Shown: one piece after another, positions 1 to 12,623 of the stretch | Position numbering within the stretch: position 1 is the stretch's first letter | How the letters are laid out: the number at the start of each line of letters is the position of its first letter | Assembly: GCA_036346255.1 (NCBI GenBank) | Contig: CM070624.1 | Span: 15,780,626-15,844,625, forward strand | Length of the DNA: 64,000 nt | Direction of reading: 5' to 3' | DNA from: Ampelocalamus luodianensis | Lineage: Eukaryota > Streptophyta > Magnoliopsida > Poales > Poaceae | Position numbers and translations under genes: made by a program | Notes under the pieces: model-generated | The model's database searches: none | The model's input: the letters and a program-made list of their open reading frames with translations, nothing else | What the model was told of the DNA's origin: nothing

Positions 1-900
1 GGAGTTTAAAGAGCAGTTGAGTAGATAAAGAACAACAAGTAGTTGATAAATAAAAAATCGCAACCCTCATCGGCTACGATCAACATCTTACTTTCAACTA
101 TAGACATGGCACTCAACTCAAATATCAACAACAAAACTCGTTCCCATATTTTCCAACAAGAGCTATTTTTACAAAAACCAAGTCTATATCTATTAAGATT
201 GCACTAAGCATGCTCATGGCTGTGAGCATGGCTATTTAAATAGATTTACACTCTACAGAGGCGTACAAATTTACCCACAACATACGAATTCGCTAGTTTA
301 TCCGACATCTATTGATTCCACCGTACATAGCATTATAGTATACAATCTAGAGCACGTATCGAAGCCTTTACATCGCCTAGTCCTAACCTTGCACTAGCCC
401 GGCAATGAAAACCCTCACTTCAATCTCGGGTACCTCCCGTCAAAGTAAGGTATCAACCGTCATCTCAGCAAGCTTTGTTCCCAACGCCTCGGTGAAGGGA
501 GCCCTTTCAAACATGCGTACCCGATCGTGCTCGCCCTACTGCAGCCTACCAACATGCAAGGCTAGTCATCAATGACTTAATTAGCTAAGACCATCACATA
601 CTGGTACATGTTGTTGTACGCTTAGGTTTAGATAGGACTTGCTAGCATTCGGTCCTTAATTGACCCGAGCGAGGATTTCCCACTACCTACTTGTGAGATA
701 CACCTTTCACACTCCTCAAATTATAATATAACTCGCCAGCATCACAAACTAAGTTTTTATTTTTATTTTTATACAAAATAACAGACGTAAACCCCTCTGG
801 ACCATCATTTCAAAATTTCCCAAATCCATGTCCAACATTTCATCCATTTTCCAAATTCTGGTAAATCTAGAGCCTAGCTAAGCAATTGTGTGATATTCAC
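1..900 (-). repeat. Long-LTR fragment, family 1, inverted copy (X)
   Basis: No gene is visible. Positions about 150-790 match the reverse complement of about 6650-7260 over blocks such as the tract around 'ggtgaagggagccc' and the tract around 'cggtccttaattgacc'. This is therefore the downstream part of a long gypsy-type LTR read on the minus strand. It runs off the left edge of the window. Identity is clearly reduced, which suggests an old copy. Confidence 0.65.
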
Positions 901-960
901 ACTTTAAAAATCCAATTTGACATTATCTATTGTCTAAATCATAACCTAATGGCTACAAAC

Positions 961-1354
961 AGTGGGGATACCAATATTTCAAAGAGGATCATACACTGAA
1001 TGGGAGGATGATGAGGACATCACTTCCATGCATACAACCAACACTCCACACAATGGATCTTAACCTATGCCCTTACAAGGTCCAATCACAAGAGCTCGTG
1101 CACGTCAATTAAACTATCAAATAACTTCGTTTCTAGGAGAGCATAATTTTGCATTAGAGGATGGATTGCTACCTATGTCTTATGATGTTATTTTACTCAG
1201 GAACCAAGGCGAGGAGAGCAAGCCCAATTTGGACCTCCCACAAGTCCAACCCAATTTAAACTCGGAATCAACTCAAAACTCACCTCGGATTTGGTTCGGG
1301 ACAGCCCACAGGGTCCGTAATAAAAAGGTCATAACTTTCACAAACAGAGTCTGA
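961..1354 (+). pseudogene. 3' tail of a Ty3/gypsy polyprotein
   Basis: An open stretch of 95 codons from 1067 to 1354 begins MPLQGPITRARARQL and contains EDGLLP and LLRNQGEES. A GPxTRxRA(R/K)QL motif followed by a short linker and LRNQGE is what I recall at the C-terminal end of grass gypsy polyproteins, after the integrase. A second in-frame run just upstream (EWEDDEDITS) is separated by a stop, so the fragment is broken. No integrase, RNase H or protease remains. It sits between two parts of a family 1 LTR that otherwise align to the copy at 4035-8060, so it was probably inserted there. Confidence 0.55.
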
Positions 1355-1920
1355 TTCGGGTGTTCTTGGGCTTGATTGAAAGCTTATTCCGAGACCTTTC
1401 CAACAGATCTAGCCCTACCGCTAAATTCATTTAGAGAGCATCAGAATCATCAAAACAAGACGGTGCTTCAGGATATAGAGTTAGGGTTCGACTCCACTTC
1501 TTGTGACCATCGCCTCTTCTTCAATATATATTGTGTGCATGCCACTTTTAGGGTTTTAGGTTTTGTTTAGATCAGTTTAGGCCATGTGTGCAAACTCCAC
1601 GTTGTCTTTGGTGTCGATTAGACCAACATATTCATGTTATAAAATCTCAACTATCCTTGAGCAACTTTTATATCTAGCAATTTTTAGATTGCTCTTTACG
1701 TGAATTCTTGCTTGTTCTTCGATTGCTTGTAGGAATTGATCTTTATGATCAGGTCAACCATCGTTCTGGCGAGGTTGATAATGACAAGAGCATGGTTTAG
1801 CGATTGTTGGACGGTTTGATCGAGTTTCGGTCAAGTAGCCTCGTCGTCAAAGTCACTCTCTACAAATCGAATTACCATCCACCGGAAGATCGGGACTAAT
1901 CTTACATCAGAACATAACTA
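1355..1920 (+). repeat. Gypsy 3' non-coding/LTR remnant
   Basis: AT-rich sequence following the polyprotein tail. It contains 'gggttttaggttttg' and, near 1735-1785, 'caggtcaaccatcgttctgg' leading into 'cgaggttgataa', a type of sequence common near the end of grass gypsy LTRs. I see no ORF and no clean LTR end. Confidence 0.4.
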
Positions 1921-4034
1921 CCTTTATACCCAAATATTGCAATTTTAAGCAAATATACACACATGCATATTAGATTTTGCCAAAAGAAGTACACTAATTG
2001 AAATAATGGGATCAAAATGGTCAAACAGGGTGCTTGCCTTGCTTTGGTATCTCAGAGTATGAGGATGGATGATCGTCGTAGATTTTGTTCGAAGTATCGA
2101 CGGCTATTCAAAAGAGTTGATGGCAAATTAAATATAGAAAAATAATTTCAACAGAAACAAAATACAAATATTTATAAAAAAAATCAGATATAGCGTGATT
2201 TTTGATGAATTTATAAAAAAATCATTTGATTTGGATTTCGCATGCAAAAGTTATTAACATTTTAATTTACTTCAGTTTGGAAATTCCAGAAATTAAGAAA
2301 AGGGTGACATCGAAAGCGCATTCTCTGAGATTTACGCTTTCTAACAGAGAAAACGTATTTTCCTCTAAACTAAAAGTGACTTTTCTTATTTTTTTTGAAT
2401 TTTATTAACTTACATGTGAGGCCTACTTGTCAGTATCTCATATTTTTATTTTCTTGATTTTTTTAAATAGAGGCGGTCCCACATGTCATAAACTCATTAT
2501 TTATTAACTAAAAGATTAAACCTATTTTGATTTTAATCTACTGACAGCTGGGGTCCACATGTCAGCCTCTCAGGTTTCAAAATATATTTAAAATTGAGAA
2601 TAGTGCGTAGTCCCACATGTCAGTGACACGTACTCTAAATACGATTTGAATTAAATTTCTTTTTTACTTTTCACCCGGCCCACATGTCATACACCCATTA
2701 CACTTAACAACTGTCATTAGTGTTGACAAAATCCTAAACACGAGTGGGTCTTACCGGTCAAAGAGGAAGGGAAGGAAGGAGAGTAGAGCTACTCGCGGCC
2801 AAAGGCGCGAAGAGCTCACCGGCGGCGAACGGTGCGATGGCCAGCGATGTTGAGCAGTGAGATGGGAAGAGGATAGCATGATGAAGCTAAGGGTAGTGAA
2901 GATGACCAGAGAGATAGACGGAGTCAGCGACGCGATGACGAGAGGTAGCAGGTAGCTTCGGGTCTATGACAGCTTTAGCGAAGGAGAAGTTCTCGTGGCT
3001 AAAGGAGAGCTACACTGGACTCAGCGAGTCGGGGCGATGCTAATGGACCTAGCGCAAGAACCTAGGGTCACCGGAGGCAAGCCGACAGTGGTTTTCGTGG
3101 TGGCGCCATGGGTAGCTGAGAGGAAATGGGTGCTAGGGACTCACCCTTGGCAAAATGATGCGAGCATGAGGATCAAGGTCTCACCATGATTACGATGGTG
3201 AAGAAGATTAGGCCGGAGAAGGGCTGAGGGGCTGAGGATCCGAGGGGCTTGTCAACGATGATCAATGGCGATGCAAAGACGGTTCACGACGACAACTCAC
3301 CACAGCAACAGAAAGGCTACAATGAGTGTCACGTTAGCTCACAAACTCCTTAGAGATGGAGTAGGTGCAAGGGATCAGACTAAGACTCACTGGGCTTTGC
3401 AGGAGAACAAAAATGGCGACGGTGGCCATGAGAGAGAAGGATAGCGGCGAAGCTCGGATTCACAGTGAGTTTGCTTGCATTGGGTGAGAGGATGGCATCA
3501 ATGAGGTACAAAACACGTTGAGATGTGTTTGGGTTGAGCTCGAACTCACCAGAGCGATGGGAACGCATTGGCAAAGATTTGGTGTGCGCCAAAGTCGAGT
3601 ACGAAGGAAAACACAATCAAGCTATAGAACTCCCAGTGGCTCAATGGGTAAAGAAGAACAATGTGTGGTGGATGAGGGTCACAATGACACGCTTGTCATG
3701 GATGTGGAAGCTTACCAGAGCAGCGGAGCTGTGGAGGCGTGCTCACCGATGTTGAGAATGATGCACACATTCCCACAAAACCAAGGAGCGATAAGCTCGG
3801 GTTTGCGCGAAAATGGAATGGGGGTGAGCTGAGGAAGACGATGACACGGTGGCAAGCTTAAGTACAACTGAGTTAGCACGAGAAGAATGGTGAGAAAGCA
3901 ACGATGGCACGAGAAACTCCCGGGGGGTATGCTCTAGTCTCTCCGTCCGCGTGGGAAAAGGGTGCCATCAATGGGGTGGATAGCATGGGCGAGGCAGGCG
4001 ACGGAACAGGTGAAATCTCAAAATGGTGGGTGGT
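1921..4034 (-). repeat. Long-LTR fragment, family 1, upstream half (X)
   Basis: The reverse complement of about 2150-2350 aligns with about 5900-6200 of the plus-strand copy: the 'taataacttt(c/t)gcat' tract and the 'cgctttc' palindromes. 2750-4030 is the GC-rich transcribed part, with only short, non-conserved open frames. I could not find its outer (TG) end, which may have been lost where it meets the next LTR at 4035. Confidence 0.5.
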
Positions 4035-4750
4035 TGTCACATCCCAAAATCCTTATTTTGGGAATACATAATATAATACATTAGTAAAAACACTTTGATC
4101 ATTTTGCATATGAAAATCTACTCATGTTTGGATTTGAAATCTTGTTTAAAAACAAATCATGAAATACAAACAAACTTGCACTTAAAAAAATTTAGATAAA
4201 ACAAAATAAAAATAATAGTTGAGAGAATTATTTTGAGCATAGATGCTCAGGGAAAATCCATTAAACAAGTTATGTAAACTTTCAACAAGTGTAACAAATG
4301 CAAATCCATAAGGACAAAACTTTGTTTGAATTTTAGAGAAAATCACAGAATAGATAAAGTCCTAGTAAATTTACCAAAGAAACTACATTAGGTCAGAAGC
4401 CCCCATAAAAAGTTTCATAAAATTTGAACTTCATTTGATCAGTGTAAAAATTCAGCAAATAATTCAGCCTTAAAATCCAAAACCTAAACCTAATCTCCCT
4501 CTCACCTTTCGCTGACAGTGGGCCCCGCCGATAGGGACCTTCGTCCACCTCGGTTCGTCGAGCGCTAGTGCATGCTCGCGAGCTCTCCGCCATGTGCCCG
4601 CGGTTTCACCGCACCGCCCCGGGTTTTCGCCATCCAACCACCCCCATCACCTCCCCGGACTCCTTCGCGCCAATGCCTGCCCTCTCCTTGCCCCATCCGT
4701 GCCCGTACACCCAAGAGATCTGCACCTTGCAAGTGAGCACACCGGCTTCA

Positions 4751-4836
4751 TCTCGTGATTCCTCCGCCCCTCTGCCTTCTCGTGATTCCTTTGCCCCTCT
4801 GCCTTCTCGTGATTCCTCCGCCCCTCTACCTATAAG
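4751..4836 (+). promoter_or_regulatory. LTR core promoter with three 27-bp repeats
   Basis: Three tandem near-identical 27-bp units (starting 4751, 4778, 4805; each begins tctcgtgattcct) end directly at TATAAG at 4831. Repeats abutting a TATA box are a common arrangement for LTR enhancers. Activity is inferred, not shown. Confidence 0.5.
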
Positions 4837-5910
4837 AAGCCACCCAGAGCCTCATCTCTCCCTTTACTTACCACTCCGCTCACTCCCTCTCCCTTTCTCC
4901 TTTTCCATTGAGCTCAAACACCCAGAGAGCTTCAGCTTTACTTCATCCGTCGTGCCACCCCCGCCATTCCCACTGCCCAAAGGGTTTTCTTTGCTCTATC
5001 TGCGTCATCTTGTGTTCCAGAGAACCTTCATCCTTTCCCCTCACTCAATTTCCCCTTTCCTTTATAGGAACTGCCGAACCATTACTTCTTCCCCATCTCC
5101 GGCTATTTCGCGCCGTGGTCACTGTTGGACGTTCACTGCGTCTCATCGCAATTGACTGCACCAGGAGCACCTAGTGGAAGTCTCGAGGATGTTCCAAGCA
5201 TCGCCAAGGCTCTTCTTCCTCTCTAGCAAGTTCCCCACGTTGCCACCTCATCGCCGCTTCGGTTCACCGTTGCCAAGCCATCTCCAACCACCTCTGACCT
5301 CTCTCTCGGACCCGGTATACTCCTAGTACCCCTTAGAAACTCATGCACACGTTTGTTGGTTGAACGCATCGTCGGGTTGCAAAGTGTGTTGAAGCCATAA
5401 CTTAACCGCCGCCAAACTCCATCACGTCGCGGCGTCGGGCCAGCCCGACCATCGCCGAAAGTACCCCTAGGACCACCTACCTCTGGGGAACCTTTTTTGG
5501 GCTTTCCCTAGTGCCACGGTGGACCACTGCACCAGCGACGAGCGCAGTAAGGAGCGCCCTAGCATTGTTCTGCTTGTCCGAGCGTCGATCGCCATTATAG
5601 CTGGCCATTAAAACCAAATCAGGTTTTGTTAAGACAAAGCAATGATTAGGTTGAGTTAAATAAATCTCAGTTACACTGACATGTGGGACAAAGCCAAACA
5701 ATTAAAGAAAGTATAATTTGAAATGTTAATCTAAATTAGTCAATGACACGTGGGCTCTACGGTTTAAGTGCATAGTGAACCACCCCATGAACCCATGCAC
5801 TGTGCGTATAGACTTTCAATCTATGCACTATTTCCATGAGCCAAGTCACTAACAAACGGACCACACGTCGCAATAAAGAAAATGAGAAGAAAATATAAAG
5901 TGCGCTTTTA

Positions 5911-6036
5911 GCGCTTTCTCTATTTGGAAAGCGTAAACCTCGGAAAGTCCAAAGGAGAATACGCTTTCCTTACTAGAAAGCGTAAACCTCAATAGAACAT
6001 GTGCGAGAATATGTTTCCTCTATTGGAAAGTGTATT
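5911..6036. repeat. Three palindromic GCTTTCC/GGAAAGC units
   Basis: Three units at about 5911-5940, 5961-5990 and 6011-6036 each read (a/g)cgctttc, a short loop, gaaagcgt, the first two followed by aaacctc. Each can fold into a hairpin. A degenerate set occurs in the inverted copy around 2310-2370. Confidence 0.6.
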
Positions 6037-8060
6037 TCTATTTTTCTCTGGAATTTTCAAACCGAACCAAATTGAAACATTAATAACTTTCGCATAAAAA
6101 TTCCAAATTGAATTATTTTTATTTCTTAGTTCATATAAAATCATCCTCTACCAGAATATGTAAAAAAATATTTGGATTTGGTCACTTTTGAATTTATCGG
6201 TGTTATTTAATTCGTTTTCAGCTCTTTTTGAATTAGACGTTGATTGCTTGAGCGATTGTTACGACGATCAACCGCCCATATATTCAGGACAGCAAGAGCA
6301 AGGCAAGTACCTCTTTTGATCATGTTGATCCTACTATTTTACCTACTATACTTTGTTTTATAAATCCTATTATGCATGCTCGTATGTTTGTAGAAAAAAA
6401 TGCTATGTTTGGGAAATCGGTAGTCGTACATCCTATTTGATGCATATATCTCCTTGAAAAGTTGATGTTTTACTGTTGTAGACATTAGGTTATGGGTTAG
6501 ATAGTGTATAATGCTATTTGGGAATTTTGAGTGTGATTATTGTACAACGGCTAAATAGAACGATAGATTTTCGATGAAAGTATTAAAGGATAATTTGATA
6601 AAAATAAAATTGAGTGTTTTATGAAACATGTTCAGAGAGGTGTACCTCTGTTATTTTGTATAAAAACAAAAAACTAGTTTTCGACTCGGGCGAGTTATAT
6701 TATTCTGAGAAGAGTGAGGGGTGTACCTCACTAGTAGATAGGGGGAGATTCTAGCCCATGGTCAATTAAGGACCGAACGTCAACAACTCCAATGTAAGCC
6801 TAAGTGTACAACCACATGTGCCGGTATGGGACGGCATTAACTAAATAAGTTATTGAAAACTAGCCTTGCACGTTGGTTGGTCGTAGTAGTGCGAACATGA
6901 CCGGTTAAGCATGTTCAAAAGGGCTCCCTTCACCACGGTGTTGGGCACAAAGCTTACCAACACAACTGCGAGTGTCTCACTGAGACAGGGGGTACCTAGT
7001 TGAAGTGACGATAAACATTCGTTGGGCTAGTGCAAGGGTAGGACTAGATGATGTAAAGGTTTCGACACGTGCTTTAGAGCTTACCTACAGTAGTGAGAGG
7101 TGGCATCGATGGATGCCAAATAAACTAAAGAATTCATATGATATGGGTATAGTTGTACTCCTCTGCAGAGTATAAATCTATTTAAATAGTCGTACTCACG
7201 GTCACGAGCGTGCTTAAATTGTTGATTTAATGGGTATAGTTTTGATTTTTCACAAAAAACCGTTTTATTGGTAAAACATGGGTAATGACTTGTGGGTTTT
7301 ATTAGAGTTAACTGTTCTGTCTATGGCTGAACATGAAATATCGCTCGCAATTGAGGAGGGTTTCAAGTTGTTGTTATTATTCTTTTGTTGCTCGTAACCG
7401 AGAAGAGTTGCGAGCGGTTGTCATATTTCTTTTGTTGCTTGTAACCGGGAAGGGTTACGAGTTGTTTTTATTATTCATTCGGTTCTTTACTTACTGTCCT
7501 GTATCAATTTAACTACTTTTAATCTTTTGTTGTAAATTACTACATATTGATATTGCAAATAAAAATGGCTTTAAACAAAGTAATTGGTAGAGTAGAGCCT
7601 CTTCCTTTGATAGCCTTGCATTTATATAAATTTTGCGATACACTACAAGTCTCGCTGAGTACACATTATTTTCAATCTTGCTTATATTGTTGTTCAGAGT
7701 TCGAAGATGAGCCAACACTTGATGACACGTTCTTCGCACTCGGAACCGGTGGGTTCAGTGACGGGTCTATCTAGGCCTTGTTTCTTGTCAGTTGCCTAAG
7801 GGATTGGATGGACATGCCACTGTAATTTTGCTACTTTTATTACTTCTTCCGCTGCTACTTTTACTCTAATAACTGCTTTTATTTGACCGATCGGCCGTTG
7901 ATGTAATAACTTGTAATCGTTTAAGTTAAGTACCCTTTTTGTTTTGTATATGTGAAAGTATGGATGTGAATGCCAAATGTTGTGAATGTGTGTACTAGCC
8001 ACTGATCATGGGATTAGTACAGTATACACTTAGGGTCTTCAGGTATTCCATGCCTAGGGT

Positions 8061-8594
8061 CCAACAGGGCGGCGATAGAAACCAACAGGCGGAGCAAGTG
8101 CAAACGCGACACGCATGGCGTGCGGAGACGAAGGCGAGGTAGACGAATCAATCTGATGTGCAGGCTCGACACGTCAGCAAGAGAGGGAAGCGGGAGCAAG
8201 CGAGCTGGAGCGGGCACAGGCGAAATTGGGACAGTGTAGATTCAACCCAATGGCGCGCGGGAAATTTCAAAACAGCTTTTGAATTTTCCAAAAGTGGCAG
8301 ATTGTTGTTTGAATTTTTAGACATAGTGAACAAGCTCCACAATTTATGATTTTTTTGGGGGGCTCCTGGCTAAGTTTAGTTTCTTGTGTAAAATTTTCAT
8401 GATTCTATCTATTATGTGATTTTCTCGAAAAATCTTCCAATTTGATGTTTGCATGTAAATTCACTATTTAATTTATGCGAAAGTTCAAAAATCATGCTAA
8501 AATAGTTTTTCCATAAATAAGCATGCTCAAAATTATTCTCTTATTTATTTTCATTATATTTTTTCAAAATTGGGATTTTTGGGATGTTATAACA
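8061..8594 (-). repeat. Inverted 5' end of a family 1 LTR
   Basis: The reverse complement begins TGTTATAACATCCCAAAA at 8594. It aligns with the start of the LTR at 4035-4410, for example gagaaaatcaca(t/g)aatagat and agaaactaaactt / agaaactacatta. The piece stops around 8060, before any promoter, and is joined head-on to the downstream part of the plus copy. As a result 4035-8594 has inverted ends of several hundred bp. Confidence 0.55.
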
Positions 8595-8599
8595 GTAAT

Positions 8600-9910
8600 G
8601 ATTTTGGGTTAAATAGTAACAAGTTTAACAGTGTTGGGCTTTGAGTAGTGTCGGGCCGCACAGTACTTAACAGTATTGGGCTCGGCCCAACTAACCAGCT
8701 GGGCTAGGAAACCAACTAGGCCAGGCTTCTGGCCCAAGTGAACCGGCTCGCAGCCGCTTGGCCCAGGAGCTGGGAGCGAGCTCCCACGACACCCAAGCTA
8801 AAGACGATGTCGGTAATGGCGATCGCGGCGGTGGCGGCGGTGGGACAGCGGCGCTGGGTGGTGCGGTGATCATCATGGTGGCTCGCGCAACCCATTTTTG
8901 GGCTTTGCATGGGCGGAGGTGGTCTGGAGAGGTGTTGGCGGCGGCGGCGGTGGTGCTTGGCCGAGACCGAAGAAGATGACGACGACGCTACAGGTGCGCT
9001 CTGGCCAAATTGGCCAGGGTTTGTGATTCAGGGGGTGGAGGGGATTTCGGGGGTGGTGTCGGTGAGTCTAGGGAGCACCGAGGTGGCTTGGCGACGATGG
9101 CCGTGGGCAGCGCAGTGGTAGGGCACGGTGACGGTGAATTGGCGGCGGGGAGGGGAAGCTTGTTGGTGGGGGTTAGTTTCGGGATGTCGAGGCGAGGCTT
9201 ATGACGTTGTTGAGGTCTTGAGGGCATGAAGGTGAGTAGGTGATGGTGGATCGGGATGGGGCTCACCGGGGAAGAAAACTAGCGACAACAATTGGTGGTG
9301 TTGGCCGGATTGGGGACGATGGGATGTGTTGATGGTGAGGATGGAGCTGTGGTTGGTGGCTTTTATAGCTCGTGGAGGTGGTGGCGCTAGTGTCCGGCTA
9401 GGGCGAACGCGGCACATGGTGGCGGTGTGGACAACAGAGAGGGCTTGGTGTTGTGCGGGGGGATCTGACGGTGAGGTGGCACTGCGGGGACAATAGCGTC
9501 TCACTGGCGCGAACGCGCAAACTGGCGAGGATGACAACAGTGTTTGCGGGGCATTAAACACTTGGTGACGGCGGCGCGGGGTGTGGCAAGGGCGAAGGGC
9601 CGAGGCCGAGCGACGCTGGCGCGATGGCTTAATGGTGCGGGCGAGGTGGTGAGTGAGGTGGAGGAGTCCTAGCGCAAGTTGGCGCGTTGCGGGGGCGAGG
9701 CGGTCGCTAAGCGGTGTGCGGGCGGCGACGCGCAGCGACGCGTAGTCAGGAAGAACAGGGGAGAAAGTGTACTCGAGAAAGACGCCTTCGGGCTTGAGAA
9801 AACGGGAAAAGCAAAAGATGAAAGCGGAAATAACAAAGGACTTTCCGAATTTGGCAAAAACTCAATCTTCAACCAAAAACTTTCAAATTATCGAAATTTG
9901 GGTTATTTCA
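8600..9910 (-). repeat. 5' part of a long LTR, family 2 (C)
   Basis: Read on the minus strand it begins TGAAATAACCCAAATTTC at 9910, the same start as the solo LTR beginning at 52949. It has a TATA box (GCTATAAAAG, minus, ~9360-9369) and a GC-rich leader without a conserved protein. It then continues into the 'acagta' motif-rich part (8610-8680) and is cut off next to the family 1 pile at 8594. It lacks its 3' end. Confidence 0.6.
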
Positions 9911-10430
9911 CGAGCTACAGGGACGTACATATATTTGTTAAATGAGTTGATCCATGTCGTATGTGCTGACTCGCGCGGTGATGCTTTGACTAGTTGGTTT
10001 TGGTGATTTGGTGATGAGGTGAGTTGAGATCGAGGGGGGAGGAGGAGCCAAGGAGTTAGGGGCGGGCGCATTGGCATGGGACCCTGGGGTGCTGGGAGCT
10101 ACGGCTCCATGCTGCCGGAAGAGAGGAGGGACAGGGTGGTTAGTAACGTGGATGGGAGGGCGGGGACCGTGCCAATACTTAACTCCAGAGGAGATCTAAT
10201 GATCTACTTAATTAGTATAAACTCATTATTCTTTGGTACTGGATGCATGTCACGACGAAGAGGATGTCTCTCGAAGGGGTAATTAAGCAGCTAGGGTGGC
10301 ACTGCGTAAGTCCGTTCGGTACTGTTCCAAAGTATATCGGCTTTGATTCCTCCCTCTAGTTAAGTCCTGTTCGGTGTTCCAAAGTTGCCCTTCGGTAATT
10401 AGCGTGCGGCAATTAATCCTGGACTGGACT
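9911..10430. other. Intergenic, no gene recognised
   Basis: Only short open frames without recognisable domains. 10295-10385 has two loose copies of 'ttcggt..tgttccaaagt', possibly ends of small mobile elements. Confidence 0.5.
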
Positions 10431-10653
10431 TATTCTTAAGGCATTATCTATTCGTAAGGTGGCTGAAATTTTAATAAGTCATATGTTTTATCTATTAGAT
10501 TAATATTCAATCATATGACATATCAATCTCTACCAAAATCTAATGGTCAAAATAATTGACTTAAATTTAAGAAAATTTCAGACAACTTAAAAATAGCAAA
10601 CTTGTATTTTTTTTTGTCCAGGATTTTTCCCATCCGGTATGCCTTAAAGAATA
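10431..10653. mobile_element. MITE with short inverted ends
   Basis: Left end TATTCTTAAGGCAT and right end ATGCCTTAAAGAATA are inverted copies (one-base difference). The interior is AT-rich and non-coding, about 223 bp. The target duplication is not clear. Related AT-rich sequence occurs around 18530-18660. Confidence 0.5.
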
Positions 10654-10656
10654 AGA

Positions 10657-10885
10657 GCACCCAATCTCGTGAGGCGACCACGGGAGCCAGCGCTCGAGCC
10701 GTGGCGAACTGAGAGTCTATAGCTCCCCTTATCAGCTGAGCCCCAATTCAGTCCTCAATCGAATAAATCTACACACACAACCCCCCCCCCCCACACACAC
10801 ACACCCACACACCCGGTGAGACACCCAGCCGAGTCCCAGACTCGAACCCGGGTGGGGTTGCCTGGCCACTGCTAAGGCTAGCTAA
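10657..10885 (-). repeat. SINE-like tRNA-derived repeat
   Basis: On the minus strand a pol III A-box-like TTAGCAGTGG (~10870) is followed by a B-box-like GGTTCGAGTCT (~10840), in a context typical of grass tRNA-related SINEs. A C-run and CA-rich tract (10779-10812) lies inside. The 3' tail is not clearly delimited, so boundaries are approximate. Confidence 0.45.
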
Positions 10886-12620
10886 GAGAGCAAGCTTACT
10901 TCCTCACGAACAAATCTGTATTCTTAAATGGATACATGCATGTCAGATAGTGCCACTATGGGAACAACGTAACTCAGGTACTATCAAATGTAGTGCTCCC
11001 AAGCCGTCGATCGGGTTCCATTGTGCATGCGTGCATGTCGCGCGGTTGAGTTGTTGTACACATGCGGAACCACCTCTTGGTAGACGGGGAGTTGTTGACG
11101 TATGACTAGTGCACCCTTTTACACATACGTGAGTGTGTTTTAGTAGGCATTTTGTGAGGTCTCGAATTTATCTCCGATCTCCGTCTTTCTATGCGCATGC
11201 TAAGTGGACGTGCTCACGTGTGCGTAGGTGATGGTGCTTGCGCACACATCTTCTTTGCAATCACAAAAAAAGTCGTTGTACACGTGTTGCGTGCATGACA
11301 TATTGACATAGACTTAATTAGATCACGTAGGTTGGATCGACTCCTCTTCACCCTCTTTCTTCTTTTTATCATGGTTAATTAGACCGACCTCGATCTTACC
11401 TAATTAGATTTCGCATGCAGTGTCTTCCACAGAGCAAAGAACCGTGTTGCCGAGCAAACCTGCGTACTTACCATCCCTCTGCAGCGTGCTGCAGGAACTG
11501 AAGTCCTAGCACAAAGTGTCAAACCCTCCGTAAATTTGATCAGTCGCTAAATAAGCTCTCTCTTTCTCCCCCCACTCAGTTCCTAGCTAGTCGAAAGTAC
11601 GCGCACACGTGAGTGAGATATCTCCTTGGATTGGATCACTTTGCCGCCGTTCAGAATTGAAGCCTACCACTAGTGGCAGCGACGGTCTGGTTTGACTCGA
11701 GTCACAGCACACTGCAAACGCGTACGAGTTTGGTTACGTACCATGTATGTTGACCAGCCGGCCGGTCGGGCTAGACTTGAACCGATGGACCCGATAGATC
11801 AGGTACGTACGCGCGTGTCATGTACTCGCACTAGACCACTAGCTAGCTAATAGGTACGGGACTATGGATAGGGATCGAGATTGAAAGAGAAAATACGAAG
11901 AATCTACTATGCATTGTATTAGGATGAAATCTCCATCATCGATTGGAAAACGAATGTCGAGATCAATCGCTGTTGTATTTCTGGTACAGTGTTTTGGCTA
12001 CAGAGAAACATTGTTTTGCTACCGTGCATACACGCGCTTGGACAAAGCTAGCCTCGTCTGAAATGTCTTTTTCTAGATGGCGATCGATAGAGATCAGATG
12101 ATCAGATTAGAGTAATATAATGTTTTCTTTAATTTGCACCGAAGAAAGGTAGCACACATACTTCTGGCCCTTTTGACCAGGCGATGAGAACGCTGGAATT
12201 TCTGCATTTGCAGTGGTACATGGTCGTCAAACTAGGATTAGTTTAGTTCACTTGTGCGTCGGAAAGTGCACGATAACTACATGTACAAATGCCATCAAAA
12301 GCGTTCCTGCACGAGATGAACTCCCACTTGTAGCAAACGTAGTTGTCCACGCGCGCGGCAACTTTATACAACCCGCGAAGATGAGTTTTGCAATGTATTT
12401 TGGCCCTTTTGGCCTAGCTTGTGCTAACTTTGGTTTGCCGGCCAATTCTGCCAACATTTCAGCATTACTGAAATTTGGTGACGACAATTGGTCACCCAGG
12501 AATTTGCCAAGTGACAGAAGTGAAGTGAGATGCTAACGTTGTACCTATTCTGATCAACGGTACTACTAGGTAGCTTGCTTAGCTAGTGGTATGATGGCCA
12601 CCAGTCCACTACTAACCTAC
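10886..12620. other. Intergenic upstream of the MYB gene, no gene recognised
   Basis: Low ORF density and no exon-like structure on either strand. The longest open frame (12213-12536, 107 codons) shows no recognisable domain and overlaps an equally featureless one on the other strand. Confidence 0.5.
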
Positions 12621-12623
12621 TAA

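Larger units (their letters stand above)
4035..8060 (+). repeat. Long gypsy-type LTR, family 1, plus copy (Y)
   Basis: Starts TGTCACATCCCAAAA, has a TATA box at 4831, a GC-rich leader with proline/serine-rich open frames (4568-5174), then AT-rich downstream sequence with polyadenylation-like TGTAATAACTTGTAAT (~7901). Long LTRs with an internal promoter and this start are typical of large grass gypsy families. The 3' end is lost: at about 8060 it runs into an inverted piece of the same family. No internal coding region (gag-pol) follows, so this is a solo or truncated LTR. Confidence 0.6.

Noticed and set aside
10779..10812. CRISPR-like or tandem array
   Set aside because: Only a C-run with CA dinucleotides within a SINE-like repeat; no spaced repeats.
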